Below, one piece after another: positions 1-8,699 of a DNA stretch of 64,000 nucleotides. The number at the start of each line of letters is the position of its first letter. The first letter of the stretch is position 1. Made by a program: the position numbers and the translations under genes. Origin of the DNA: Stutzerimonas nitrititolerans. GTDB lineage: Bacteria > Pseudomonadota > Gammaproteobacteria > Pseudomonadales > Pseudomonadaceae. The notes under the pieces were generated by a model. That model did no database searches. It was not told where the DNA came from and saw nothing but the letters and a program-made list of their open reading frames with translations. The stretch is taken from the NCBI RefSeq assembly GCF_003696285.1, contig NZ_RFFL01000008.1:155931-219930 (forward strand). The letters are read 5' to 3'.

Positions 1-1
1 G

Positions 2-139
2 CTACCCACCGGCACCGGGCCCTACATGCTGGCGGAGTTCTATGGCCGCGAAGGCTCGCGGGTGTCGCGGGTGGTGCTGCTGTCGACGCTGGGTTCGCTG
101 GTTACCCTGTCGATCTGCCTCTACCTGCTGCCGGTTTGA
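2..139 (+). CDS. AEC-family (auxin efflux carrier type) transporter, C-terminal fragment
   Basis: Only the last 45 codons lie in the window; the 5' part is off the left edge. The visible peptide contains PTGTGPYMLAEFYGR followed by a hydrophobic helix ending SICLYLLPV. This resembles the last two membrane segments of AEC/MemTrans inner-membrane permeases, where a P-T-G-x-x-x-Y-x-L-A sequence precedes the final helix. Substrate cannot be told. It ends just before a hairpin repeat. The family call rests on a short tail, so confidence is moderate. Confidence 0.55.
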   Translation, partial: LPTGTGPYMLAEFYGREGSRVSRVVLLSTLGSLVTLSICLYLLPV

Positions 140-148
140 GGGATTGGT

Positions 149-233
149 ACGCGTGGAAAACGCTTCGCGATTTTCCACCCTACGCTCGGTCAAGCGTAGG
201 GTGGATAATGCCGAAGGCTTATCCACGCGTAAC
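149..233. repeat. Double-hairpin intergenic repeat (GTAGGGTGGA type)
   Basis: Two adjacent inverted repeats, GTGGAAAACGC..TTTTCCAC (153-178) and GTGGATAA..TTATCCAC (201-226), separated by a GTAGGGTGGA unit. Related copies sit at 8226-8325, 8667-8699 and 58007-58092, so this is a dispersed REP-like family. It lies between convergent genes. Confidence 0.8.
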
Positions 234-239
234 CCAAGG

Positions 240-1187
240 TCAGCTCCCAGGTCGCGTCACTTCCAGCACCACGGCGGCGATGCGGTCGCAGCGGGTGTAG
301 GCGCCTCCCAGCAGTTCCTCGCCGAACACGTCCGGGTCCACCTCGCGGTAGCGCCATTCAAGGGGACGACCTTCGAGGCGCTGGCAGACTTCCTGGCGGA
401 AGGGGTCCTTGTTGTCGACCATCGCCACACCGGTATACAGCAGCAGACTGCCGCACGGCGCCAGGCGCGTGATGGCGCTTTCCAGGATGGCCAGCGACAG
501 CCCGGCACCCAGCGGGCCGCCGCCGTGGCGGTAGGCGCGCTCGGTCGGATCGACCAGATAGGGCGGGTTGGCCAGTATCAGGTCGAACTCGCCGTCGACG
601 GCATCGAGCAGGTTGCTGTGCCGCGCTTGCAGGTTGTCCGCCGCGGCCAGCGCGGCATTCACCTGGGTCAGGCGCAGCGCGGCGGGGTTGATGTCCACCG
701 CCAGTACCTCGGCCTGGGGTCGCGCCAGAGCGGTGAGGACGGCTCCCGCACCGGAGCCACAGCCAATGTCTACGGCGCGCCCGATGTTGCCCCGATGAAG
801 ATTCAGGTGCGCCTGGATGGCACTGGCGAAACGGTAGGTGTCCGGGCCGAAGAACACCGCATCCGCTGCCTCGGTGGGAAATGCCGAATGCACGAACAGC
901 TGGCCGTCGAGGCTCGACAGCCGTACCCGGCTGCGCCAGCGCGAGCCGCAGGCTTCGAGCACGCCGGCCTGTTCCATCAGGCTGAAGATCGCCGGCGGCA
1001 GCAGTTCGCGCTGGAACGGCCGGCTCCAGCCGAACACGTCGGGCAGGTCCTCGGCCAGAGCATTCTCAGGCCGCTGATTGACCCGCTCGTGGGTGAGTGG
1101 CGTGGGGGTGATGAAGTGGTAGCCACGCTCGCGCAGCGCCTGGGCCAGATGCAGCAGCGCCTGATCCTGTGCTTTTTCCGAGATCAT
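240..1187 (-). CDS. Class I SAM-dependent methyltransferase, HemK/PrmC-like
   Basis: A 315-residue protein with a clear Rossmann methyltransferase core: motif I VDIGCGSGAGA at residues 139-149, an acidic motif VDIN near 164-167, and NPPY at 207-210. The NPPY motif is typical of enzymes that methylate amide or amino nitrogens (PrmC, HemK, adenine methylases). The N-terminal ~130 residues do not look like the PrmC helical domain, so it is probably not the housekeeping release-factor methylase. Substrate unknown. The start ATG at 1187 follows the stop of no close neighbour; the gene upstream on the same strand ends 25 bases away, so the two may be cotranscribed. Confidence 0.75.
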   Translation of the reverse strand: MISEKAQDQALLHLAQALRERGYHFITPTPLTHERVNQRPENALAEDLPDVFGWSRPFQRELLPPAIFSLMEQAGVLEACGSRWRSRVRLSSLDGQLFVHSAFPTEAADAVFFGPDTYRFASAIQAHLNLHRGNIGRAVDIGCGSGAGAVLTALARPQAEVLAVDINPAALRLTQVNAALAAADNLQARHSNLLDAVDGEFDLILANPPYLVDPTERAYRHGGGPLGAGLSLAILESAITRLAPCGSLLLYTGVAMVDNKDPFRQEVCQRLEGRPLEWRYREVDPDVFGEELLGGAYTRCDRIAAVVLEVTRPGS

Positions 1188-1211
1188 TGGATTCCCTGGC
1201 GTATGTCGCCT

Positions 1212-2618
1212 TCAGTTGAATAGCCCGGTAAACAGCCGCGTGGCCAGCAGGCCGGCGTGGCTGTGATGAAGGGTGGGGGCCAGCAGCGGCAGCAGATGAC
1301 GCATGCGCGCCTCGCGGCTGGGCAGTCTGGCCAGTTGCTGTTCCAGCAGCTGCGCCTCCTGGTCGAAATCGTTGTCCGCACGGCGCTGCTGTGGGTGCCG
1401 GTCGTCGCATTGTCCCTGCGCCGGCCTGAGCGGCGGCCTGGCTGCTTTGGGCGACTGCTCGGCCAGCCAGTCGCCGGCGATCCAGTCATGGATCAGCTGC
1501 TGTTCGTGGGAGCTGAACACGCCGAACATTGGTGCCTGCTCACCGGTGATCAATTGCCAGAAGCGGCTGGCCTGCGGGTCCTGGCCGCGCTTGATCCAGC
1601 CGCGCCGCTGCATGATGTCGAGAAACTGCTCGATCAGCGTCGGCGCCGCCAGCCACTGGTTCACCGTGCGGCCCTCGAAGCGGCAGTAATCGGAATGGAC
1701 GAATTGCCCGACGGCCGCCTTCTTCTCGAGGATGCGTCGCACCTCGCGGTCGATATCGAAGCCCTCGATCACCGACAGGGTGCTGGCGCCCAGTTCGTTG
1801 AGGCGATAGCCATTACCGACGCGACGATAGAATTCGGCACTGTCGCCCACCTGCGGCCAAGCGGCCTGCAGGCTTTGCACGGCCTTCCTGGCATGGCCGT
1901 TGTCGGCGTTGTCGACCGTGACGTGCAGGGTGAAGTAATAGGGATCGATGCCCAACTCGGTCAGCTCGTAGGCGGTGATCAGCAGGTGCAACGGCAGTTG
2001 TTCGTAGCCGAGGTTGAAACCGATCACCTCCGGCAGGAACTGCTCGGCGCACTCGGCCAGGGCCAACTGGATCGCACCCTGCACGAAGTGCTCCTCGTCC
2101 AGGTCCTGCCAGTCGTCGCAGCCCTGGCTGGCGAGCAGCTTGCGGTAGAGCACCACGTGGTTCTTTTCCGGCAGACCCTCACCGAGCTCTTCCAGATAGG
2201 TCTGGATCAATGCCTGGAAACGCGGTTCGTCCCAGCGCTGCAGCAGGCCGTAGAGCCAGGCGCCGTCGACCAGCTTGGTTGGCGCCACCCCGCGCAGGAA
2301 ATGCAGTGCATGGGCCTTGCTGGAAAAATAGCGTCGGGGCGCGCCGGCACGCCGACTGTCCAGATAGGCCTGGTACTGCCGGCCGATCCTTTCGGTATGC
2401 CCGCCCAGCCAGTCGCCTAGCCCGGCCGGGTCGGCCGGAAGATCACAAGGTAGATCGGCGGCAACTTCCAACTGGTCACGCAGATAATCCGCGGCTCGGT
2501 GGCGCACGGCGTCCTGCTTCGGCTCTTCGAGCAGCGCGAAATAAAGATCCTTCGACGCCGTGGGCTCCAGGAGCGAAACAGGTCGGACGTCGGCTGGCAG
2601 GCTTCGGGTCAATTGCAT
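1212..2618 (-). CDS. Iron-containing redox enzyme family protein (haem-oxygenase-like fold)
   Basis: A 468-residue soluble protein. The region from about 130 to 260 is helical and carries scattered Glu/Asp/His residues, including DNADNGHARKAV, as in the haem-oxygenase-like di-iron oxidase (HDO, Haem_oxygenas_2) proteins common in Pseudomonas. No signal peptide or membrane segment is seen. The C-terminal ~60 residues are low-complexity and charged (LLEQQLARLPSREARM..), unlike the core. It probably shares a transcript with the methyltransferase downstream (25-base gap). The exact reaction is unknown; the family assignment is by recognition and not certain. Confidence 0.6.
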   Translation of the reverse strand: MQLTRSLPADVRPVSLLEPTASKDLYFALLEEPKQDAVRHRAADYLRDQLEVAADLPCDLPADPAGLGDWLGGHTERIGRQYQAYLDSRRAGAPRRYFSSKAHALHFLRGVAPTKLVDGAWLYGLLQRWDEPRFQALIQTYLEELGEGLPEKNHVVLYRKLLASQGCDDWQDLDEEHFVQGAIQLALAECAEQFLPEVIGFNLGYEQLPLHLLITAYELTELGIDPYYFTLHVTVDNADNGHARKAVQSLQAAWPQVGDSAEFYRRVGNGYRLNELGASTLSVIEGFDIDREVRRILEKKAAVGQFVHSDYCRFEGRTVNQWLAAPTLIEQFLDIMQRRGWIKRGQDPQASRFWQLITGEQAPMFGVFSSHEQQLIHDWIAGDWLAEQSPKAARPPLRPAQGQCDDRHPQQRRADNDFDQEAQLLEQQLARLPSREARMRHLLPLLAPTLHHSHAGLLATRLFTGLFN

Positions 2619-2809
2619 GGTTCACACGGGATGACAGCGGGAAAACCCCAGTACGAAATTTGGCCGCCCGCCGCGAGGATTAGTTCAGCCTGCCCGCCGA
2701 ATGGCCGGCTTGCGCGCTCGCTTCGCTGCAACTTCTGCGCAGGTGCGCCTTCCTACCTGAAGGGCCGCCGCCGGCCCGCAATTAGCCTGCAACCGCAATG
2801 GGAGGCCGC

Positions 2810-3013
2810 ATGAAGCAGCAAGAAGATGGCAAAGAAACCCTCGACGATCGCCCCGAGCGCCCGCGCGGACCCAGCCAGGGCGAAGCCGCCGGCGGTGATC
2901 GCCATGATGTTCCGGGTGGCGCCTACAACGTACCGCCCGGCATGGCCGACGAGGTCAGCGAGGACGACGCGCAGCGGGATCGCCAGCGCGGCAAGCAGAA
3001 GCCGGAGCGTTAG
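2810..3013 (+). CDS. Small hydrophilic protein of unknown function
   Basis: A 67-residue, highly charged protein (MKQQEDGKETLDDRPERP..) rich in Asp, Glu, Arg and Gln, with no membrane segment or Cys; it is likely disordered. An ATG also occurs at 2798, but GGGAGG at 2800-2805 sits just before the ATG at 2810, so that start was chosen. I do not recognise the family. It stands alone between the divergent iron-redox gene and the PilZ gene. Confidence 0.5.
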   Translation: MKQQEDGKETLDDRPERPRGPSQGEAAGGDRHDVPGGAYNVPPGMADEVSEDDAQRDRQRGKQKPER

Positions 3014-3032
3014 AGCGCCGTTCCGCGCGGCA

Positions 3033-3061
3033 CTTAAGGGAAACTCCTTTCAGGTCGCTTG
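3033..3061 (+). promoter_or_regulatory. Candidate lateral sigma-28 (LafS) promoter for the PilZ gene
   Basis: CTTAAG at 3033-3038, exactly 15 bases, then GTCGCTTG at 3054-3061. The same arrangement occurs before flgM (18189), fliD (19046) and lafA (28053, minus strand). It lies about 80 bases before the PilZ start codon. Confidence 0.6.
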
Positions 3062-3139
3062 TTGCAGGGGAACACCATCGGCACTTTGGCGAATACTCGC
3101 GCCTGGTGCGGTGGGGAAACTCTTCTGCGGGGACCCGAA

Positions 3140-3472
3140 ATGCGCCAACACAGCCGCCTGACGTTCCGCCATCTCAGCCGGATTCAGGTGACGAATCGAC
3201 TCAGCGGCGATCCCTTGGGGTATGTCGCCGACCTGTCCGTGGGCGGTCTGCGACTGGTCGCCAGTCAGCCGCTGGAGGTCGGTGGATGCTACGAGATGTG
3301 CCTGCACGTGCCTGATCACCGCGACAAGCTGCGTGCGCTGGACGTGGTGGTGAACTGCCAGTGGGTCCGCAAGATTCCGCGCCGCGACTCGTTCGAGATG
3401 GGGTTCGCCCTCGACCGACCGAGCCAGGCCTTTGTCGACCTGGTTGCGGAGATGCTGCCCAAGCGCCGCTGA
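3140..3472 (+). CDS. PilZ-domain protein (c-di-GMP receptor)
   Basis: A 110-residue single-domain protein. It has both PilZ nucleotide-binding motifs: RxxxR as RQHSR at residues 2-6 and DxSxxG as DLSVGG near 31-36. It lacks the N-terminal YcgR domain of classical motor brakes. An upstream in-frame start (3059) would lie inside the candidate promoter, so the ATG at 3140, preceded by GGGGAC, was chosen. It converges on flhA of the lateral flagellar cluster with 31 bases between stops. The shared LafS-type promoter suggests it is made with the flagellum and could tune motor or assembly to c-di-GMP; that role is inference. Confidence 0.85.
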   Translation: MRQHSRLTFRHLSRIQVTNRLSGDPLGYVADLSVGGLRLVASQPLEVGGCYEMCLHVPDHRDKLRALDVVVNCQWVRKIPRRDSFEMGFALDRPSQAFVDLVAEMLPKRR

Positions 3473-3503
3473 GCCGGCGCTTGGCTGACTGGCGAGCGGT
3501 GCG

Positions 3504-5600
3504 TCAGCCCAGCGTGCCGAGAATATTCACACCGACCCGATCAGGAATCTCGTTCTGCGACAGCACATGCAGACCGGGGCTGAACACCCGCGCGTAACGT
3601 GACAGTAGCGGACGCAGCTGCGGCATCACCGTGAGGATCGGCGGGTGACCGTCCTTGCGCAGCTTTTCCTTCACCACCGGCATGCTGTTCTGCAACTGGT
3701 TGAGCAGACTCGGTTCCACCGGGATGTTGTCCAGGCTGACCTGGCCGGCTTGCTGGGCGATGGCCAGGGCATTGAGCAGGGTGTTTTCCAGCGCGTTTTC
3801 CAGCACGAATACCGCCAGCTCACGACGATCTCCGGCAATCATCGAAACGATGCTGCGACGCAGCGCATAGCGCACGTCGGCGGCCAGCAGCACCGGGTCC
3901 TTGGTGGTCTCGCTGCATTCGAGCAGCGTACTGGCAATGGTTTCGATATCCCGCAGCGGTACTTCTTCCTGCAACAGCTGGCGGTATACGCGCATCTGCT
4001 GGGTATAGGTCAGCGCGCCCTTGAGACTTTCGGCGAGCTTCGGCGCCTGCAGCGTCAGGCGTTGCATCAGGTGCTCGACGTCGTCGTGCTTGAACAGATC
4101 CGGCAGGTGTTCACGCACCACCTTGTTCAGGTGCGTGGCGATCACGCTGGCGCAATCGATCACCTGGTAGCCGAGGTTCAGCGCGCGCGACTTGTCCGCC
4201 GGCTGGATCCACACCACCTGCATCCGATAGGCCGGATCGGTACCGAGAATGCCATCGATCTCGCCATAGAGTTCCGGCGACGGGATGGCCATCAGGCGGT
4301 CGGCGTGCAACTCGGCGCCATCGATCTTCTCGCCATTGATGAAGATGTCGTACTGCGAAGCCTTCAGCCGCAGGCTGTCGCGGATCTGCACTTCCGGCAG
4401 CAGGAAGCCCAGGTGTTCGGACAGCGTCTGGCGCACCCCGCGCACCCGCGCCGGCAACGGCGCCCCCGAGGCTTCGTTGACCAGCCCGACCAGCTTGTAG
4501 CCGAGAGAGATGGACAGGCGCTCGACCAGCGGAATGTCTTCCCAGGCCAGGCTCTGCGCGCGTTCCTTGTCCATCGCCTGGCCGATGGCCTGGATTTCCT
4601 TGAGGTCGGTGCCGGTAGCCGGCGGTTCATGCTTCGATACACGCCAGCCGATGAAAGCGATCAGCGCGGCGAAGCCGATGAACGCCAGGTGCGGCATGCC
4701 CGGAACCAGGCCGATGACGAACAGGATGCCAGCCACGGTGTACAGCGAGGCGGGGTTGGCCAGCAACTGGCGGCGCACCTGGCTGGTGATATCGCTGGAC
4801 TCGTTGATCCGGGTAACGATGATGGCTGCCGCAGTGGCCAGCAGCAGCGCCGGAATCTGCGCTACCAGGCCGTCACCGATGGTTAGCAGGGCGTAGAGCT
4901 TGAAGGCTTCGCCAGCGGCCAGTCCATGGACGAAGACGCCGATGGCGAAGCCGCCGAACAGGTTGATCAGCAGGATCAGGATGCCGGCGATGGCGTCACC
5001 CCGAACGAACTTCGACGCGCCGTCCATGGCGCCATAGAAATCGGCTTCCTTGGCTACTTCCTGACGTCGCGCCTTGGCTTCCTCGTTGGTTACCAGCCCC
5101 GCGTTGAGATCGGCATCGATGGCCATCTGCTTGCCGGGCAAGGCGTCCAGGGTGAAGCGCGCGGTAACTTCCGAGATCCGCTCGCCGCCCTTGGTGATGA
5201 CGATGAAGTTGATGATCATCAGGATAACGAACACCACCAGGCCGACGATGAAGTTGCCGCCGATCACCACTTCCCCGAAGGCCTCGATCACCTTACCCGC
5301 GGCGCCAGTGCCGGTATGCCCCTCGAGCAGCACCACCCGTGTCGAAGCGACGTTCAGGCACAGGCGCATGAGTGTCGTGATCAGAATTACCGTGGGGAAC
5401 AACGAGAAGTCCAGCGGACTTCGCGATGACACGCTGACCAGCAGCACCAGGATCGACATGGCGATATTGAACGTGAACAACGCATCCAGCAGCTGCGGGG
5501 GCAGCGGCAGGATGATCATCGCCAGGATCGACAGGATGATCAGTGGAATCCCTATCCGTCCGCTGCTGAAAGTCGGCGTCAGTTTCTGTATCAGGCTCAT
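3504..5600 (-). CDS. flhA: Lateral flagellar type III export gate protein FlhA
   Basis: 698 residues, the normal FlhA length. The N-terminal half (to about 330) is a block of eight hydrophobic segments, with the FHIPEP-family signature RISEVTARFTLDALPGKQMA at 141-160; the C-terminal half is the soluble domain that docks chaperone-substrate complexes in the export ring. The ATG at 5600 overlaps the flhB stop in ATGA, showing translational coupling. It is the last gene of the minus-strand fliMNPQR-flhBA block, the order seen in Vibrio lateral and E. coli Flag-2 loci (there lfhA). A 7-bp hairpin spans the stop codon but has no T-run. Confidence 0.96.
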   Translation of the reverse strand: MSLIQKLTPTFSSGRIGIPLIILSILAMIILPLPPQLLDALFTFNIAMSILVLLVSVSSRSPLDFSLFPTVILITTLMRLCLNVASTRVVLLEGHTGTGAAGKVIEAFGEVVIGGNFIVGLVVFVILMIINFIVITKGGERISEVTARFTLDALPGKQMAIDADLNAGLVTNEEAKARRQEVAKEADFYGAMDGASKFVRGDAIAGILILLINLFGGFAIGVFVHGLAAGEAFKLYALLTIGDGLVAQIPALLLATAAAIIVTRINESSDITSQVRRQLLANPASLYTVAGILFVIGLVPGMPHLAFIGFAALIAFIGWRVSKHEPPATGTDLKEIQAIGQAMDKERAQSLAWEDIPLVERLSISLGYKLVGLVNEASGAPLPARVRGVRQTLSEHLGFLLPEVQIRDSLRLKASQYDIFINGEKIDGAELHADRLMAIPSPELYGEIDGILGTDPAYRMQVVWIQPADKSRALNLGYQVIDCASVIATHLNKVVREHLPDLFKHDDVEHLMQRLTLQAPKLAESLKGALTYTQQMRVYRQLLQEEVPLRDIETIASTLLECSETTKDPVLLAADVRYALRRSIVSMIAGDRRELAVFVLENALENTLLNALAIAQQAGQVSLDNIPVEPSLLNQLQNSMPVVKEKLRKDGHPPILTVMPQLRPLLSRYARVFSPGLHVLSQNEIPDRVGVNILGTLG

Positions 5601-6736
5601 GTTCGGGCTCGGTTGAACAATTCTTCGGGAATGTGGATATCACTGGCCAGGCTGGGCCTGGCGCGCCGGCCCTGCTTCCAGGCCTTGAGCTGGAGGACGT
5701 AGGTCAGCACGTGAGCGACCGCGGTGTAGAGCGGTGCGGGAATCTGCTGGTTGACCTGGGTGCTGAAGTAGATCGCGCGCGCCAGCGGTGGCAGCTCGAC
5801 CACTTCCAGCCCCTTGGCCTGAGCCAGCTTGCGCATGTACAGCGCCGTTTCATCGACGCCGCGGGCGATGACGAAAGGCGTCTCGGCCTTCTTCGGGTCG
5901 TATTTCAGGGCCACTGCGTAGTGCGTCGGGTTGACGATCACCACGTCGGCGTCCTTGATCACCCGGCTGATCTGGCGCTGGGACAGCTGGCGCTGCAGCT
6001 GCTTGATGCGCGCCTTCACTTCGGGGCGGCCTTCCTGATTCTTGTGTTCTTCCTTGCGCTCCTGCTTGGTCATGCGCATTTTTTTCAGGAAGAAGAAGCG
6101 TTGCAGCGGGACATCGATAAGCGAGAACAGCACGAATACCAACAACAGCGAGATGGCCAGGTTGAAGGTCAGCGAGAAGGCGCTGCCGATGGCATTGGCG
6201 ATGTCGGTGCGCTGCAGCGCGATCAGCTGCGGCGCCGCGTAGTACAGCTGGCTGATGGCCACGCCCAGCAGCGCGCCGATCTTCAGCAGCGACTTGAGCA
6301 GCTCGGTCCAGTTCTGCGCGCCGACCATCCGGCCCAGCCCCGTGATCGGGTTGAGCTTGCTGAACTTGGGGGCGAAGTTCTTCGAGGCGAACACCCAGCC
6401 ACCCGGCACCAGCGCGAAGGCGATGACCAGGATCGGCGTGATCAGCAGCGGCAGCAGCACGCTGATAAAGACCAGCAGGTTGTGGGTCAGGATCAGCTGC
6501 AGGTCGTCGAGGCTCATCTCGCTTTCATGAAAGTTGATGTACGAGTAGCTGAACGACTGCTGCATGCCGTCGAAGAAGAAGCCGATGCTGAATTTGAGTA
6601 CCAGCAGCGTCGCCAGCAGCGAGACTGTGGTGGCGACGTCCTTGGAGCGGGTGACCTGGCCATCGTCGCGACTCTTCTTGAGCTTCTGCTCGGAGGCCTC
6701 TTCGGTCTTGTCCTGGGTGCTGTTCTGCTCAGACAT
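5597..6736 (-). CDS. flhB: Lateral flagellar export switch protein FlhB
   Basis: 379 residues with four N-terminal membrane helices and a cytoplasmic domain containing the autocleavage motif NPTH at about 269-272 (VVIVNPTHYAVALKYDP). Cleavage there switches export from rod/hook to filament substrates, under control of the hook-length ruler FliK. The ATG at 6736 was preferred to an in-frame GTG at 6745 because GGAGTGG precedes it at suitable distance; it overlaps the end of fliR. Coupled by ATGA to flhA. Confidence 0.96.
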   Translation of the reverse strand: MSEQNSTQDKTEEASEQKLKKSRDDGQVTRSKDVATTVSLLATLLVLKFSIGFFFDGMQQSFSYSYINFHESEMSLDDLQLILTHNLLVFISVLLPLLITPILVIAFALVPGGWVFASKNFAPKFSKLNPITGLGRMVGAQNWTELLKSLLKIGALLGVAISQLYYAAPQLIALQRTDIANAIGSAFSLTFNLAISLLLVFVLFSLIDVPLQRFFFLKKMRMTKQERKEEHKNQEGRPEVKARIKQLQRQLSQRQISRVIKDADVVIVNPTHYAVALKYDPKKAETPFVIARGVDETALYMRKLAQAKGLEVVELPPLARAIYFSTQVNQQIPAPLYTAVAHVLTYVLQLKAWKQGRRARPSLASDIHIPEELFNRART

Positions 6737-7526
6737 CGCGGCCACTCCGCAGGATCTCGCCGATGTTGCCCAGCAGCTCGCGGGTCAGGTGCAGGTAGGC
6801 TTCCGAGAGATTCGGCAGGGTCAGGTAGATCAGCGTCAGCCCGGCGATGATCGCCATGGGGAAGCCCAGGGAAAACAGGTTCATCGCCGGTGAAATCCGG
6901 TTGAGCAGGCCGAAGCAGAACTGCACCAGCGTCATGCAGAAGACGATCGGCAGGGCGATCAGCAGCGCGGCGGAAATCACCCAGCTCAGCGACCAGGCGA
7001 TGGTCTGCAGGCCGTCGAAGTGAATGCCGCTGCCGATCGGCCAGTAGACGAAGCTCTGGTAGATGATGGTGATGGTCACCAGATGGCCGTCGATGGCGAA
7101 GAACAGCAGTGCCAGCAGGATGAAATACACCTGATAGATGATCGAAGCCGAGGACACGCCATTCATGGGGTCGTTGAACACCGCCATGGACAGGCCCAGC
7201 TGGGTCGAGACGATGTCGCCGATCAGGGTGAACACGGTGAATACCAGCAACAGCGCCAGGCCCAGCAGCAGGCCCATGGCGACCTGCTCGATGGCCGTGA
7301 GGATACCCTTGAGCGACAGCGGATCCATGGCAGGGGTGGCGGGCAGGGCGGCGGTCAACACGCCCGTCAGTACCATGGCCAGCAGCACGCGCACCCGCAC
7401 GCTGAGGGCCTTGTGGTTGAACAGCGGCGCCAGGCTGAACACGGCCATGATCCGGCAGAACGGCCACCAGTAGGCGAGCAGCGATTGCAGGTACTGACCG
7501 GCCTGCATGATGGGTTCGTTGCCCAT
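6729..7526 (-). CDS. fliR: Lateral flagellar export gate protein FliR
   Basis: 265 residues, almost entirely hydrophobic, with about six membrane segments and the FliR pattern (NEPIMQAGQ start, GLLLGLALLLVFTVFTLIGDIVSTQLGLS, C-terminal LTRELLGNIGEILRSG). It forms the FliPQR export gate core in the basal body. The start ATG at 7526 is 3 bases past the fliQ stop; its 3' end overlaps flhB by 8 bases, so the genes are translated from one message. Confidence 0.95.
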   Translation of the reverse strand: MGNEPIMQAGQYLQSLLAYWWPFCRIMAVFSLAPLFNHKALSVRVRVLLAMVLTGVLTAALPATPAMDPLSLKGILTAIEQVAMGLLLGLALLLVFTVFTLIGDIVSTQLGLSMAVFNDPMNGVSSASIIYQVYFILLALLFFAIDGHLVTITIIYQSFVYWPIGSGIHFDGLQTIAWSLSWVISAALLIALPIVFCMTLVQFCFGLLNRISPAMNLFSLGFPMAIIAGLTLIYLTLPNLSEAYLHLTRELLGNIGEILRSGRDV

Positions 7527-7529
7527 GGC

Positions 7530-7802
7530 TCAGCCAACCAGCCGCCCGGCCTGGCGGAAGGTCTCGACGAACAGGTCGCTGAGGGTGCCGAGAATCCAGT
7601 GACCGGCGAAGACCAGCATGCCAAGGGTGATCAGCAGGCGCGGAAGGAAGCTCAGCATCTGTTCGTTGATCTGGGTGGCGGCCTGGAAGATGCTGATCAG
7701 CAGGCCGCCGAGCAGGCTCGGCACCACCAGCACGCAGACCACCAGGACAATGACATGGATGGCGTTGGAGACGAGGTGGACGGCGGTGTCGGGGGTCAGC
7801 AT
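7530..7802 (-). CDS. fliQ: Lateral flagellar export gate protein FliQ
   Basis: 90 residues, two long hydrophobic helices (about 15-40 and 50-75), the family length and layout; MLTPDTAVHLVSNAIHVIV is a recognisable FliQ N-terminus. It packs around FliP/FliR in the export gate. The preceding gene of the set, fliP, is not adjacent: about 1 kb of repeat DNA lies upstream, so fliQRflhBA may need read-through or a separate promoter. Confidence 0.93.
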   Translation of the reverse strand: MLTPDTAVHLVSNAIHVIVLVVCVLVVPSLLGGLLISIFQAATQINEQMLSFLPRLLITLGMLVFAGHWILGTLSDLFVETFRQAGRLVG

Positions 7803-8225
7803 TTTGGCACCTGGCAGGTGAATCCGTGCTCGCCGCTGAACGACGCGGCGTGCTTTTGCTTCTGCTTTTGCTTTTGCTTTCTTAGGAGCGCAGGGGGGCG
7901 CCTAGTCCTTGCTCGCGAAACGGTGCTCGCGCGGCCGCTCATATATGTCGCCGTGCTTTCCGTGGCACGGCCTACAGGTTGCGCCTTGCACGGCGCGGCA
8001 CTTTTTCTTGTTTGGCCAAGAAAAAGTAACCAAAAAGAAGGCCACCCCTGCATCCGGGTTTTGCTTCGCAAAACTTCCCTCGCTCCGGTGTTGCTCCGGG
8101 GGTCGTCGCGAAGGGACATCCATGTCCCTTTACGCCTCTCTCGGCATCCATGCCTCGAGCCCCCCTGCGCAACGCCTGCGCTCGGCCTCCTGAAGGGGAT
8201 CAAGGACCGAGTCGCCTGGGGGCTT

Positions 8226-8325
8226 GTAGGGTGGAAAACTGCGAAGCATTTTCCACCGCAATCAGCACGGCCATCGAAGCTTGCTCGGCAGGATCGGTGG
8301 GTAAGCTTCGCGTTACCCACCCTAC
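8226..8325. repeat. GTAGGGTGGA hairpin repeat at the centre of the inverted repeat
   Basis: Begins GTAGGGTGGAAAACTGCGAA and ends in the inverted form GCGTTACCCACCCTAC. Contains GGTGGAAAA..TTTTCCACC and GGTGGGTAA..TTACCCACC hairpins. Same family as 149-233 and 58007-58092. Confidence 0.8.
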
Positions 8326-8666
8326 GTCGTAGCCACACAGATGATTTGCTGCACGGCCCCGCAGACGCCACCGAATCGCCCCTTTCAGAAGGCCGAACGG
8401 AGTCCGCGTGGAGGGGAGCGAGCGGCATGGATGCCGCGAGAGGCGTAAAGGGACATGGATGGCCCTTGTACGCCGGCCCCCGGAATGTGGATGGAGTGAG
8501 GGAAGTCTCGCGCAGTGAGACCCGAATGCAGGGCCAAGCGTTTTTGCTTACTTTTTTTGGGGCCGGCCGACCGGCGACTGAAAAAAGTGAGTCGCCGTGC
8601 AAGGCGAAACCTGTAGCTCGGGCCGAGGAAAGCGTGGCGCCGTACATAGTCGCCTGCGCCCCAACA

Positions 8667-8699
8667 GGTGGAAAATGCTTCGCAGTTTTCCACTCTACG
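8667..8699. repeat. Single-hairpin copy of the GTGGAAAA repeat
   Basis: GGTGGAAAATGCTTCGCAGTTTTCCACTCTACG forms one hairpin of the family at 8226-8325; a half-size copy at the edge of the nested repeat region. Confidence 0.7.

Noticed and set aside
42..1223. Long plus-strand frame opposite the methyltransferase gene
   Set aside because: Antisense shadow typical of high-GC coding DNA; the minus-strand protein has clear motifs.
3483..3509. Hairpin at the flhA stop as a terminator
   Set aside because: Only 7 bp, overlaps the coding end and lacks a T-run.
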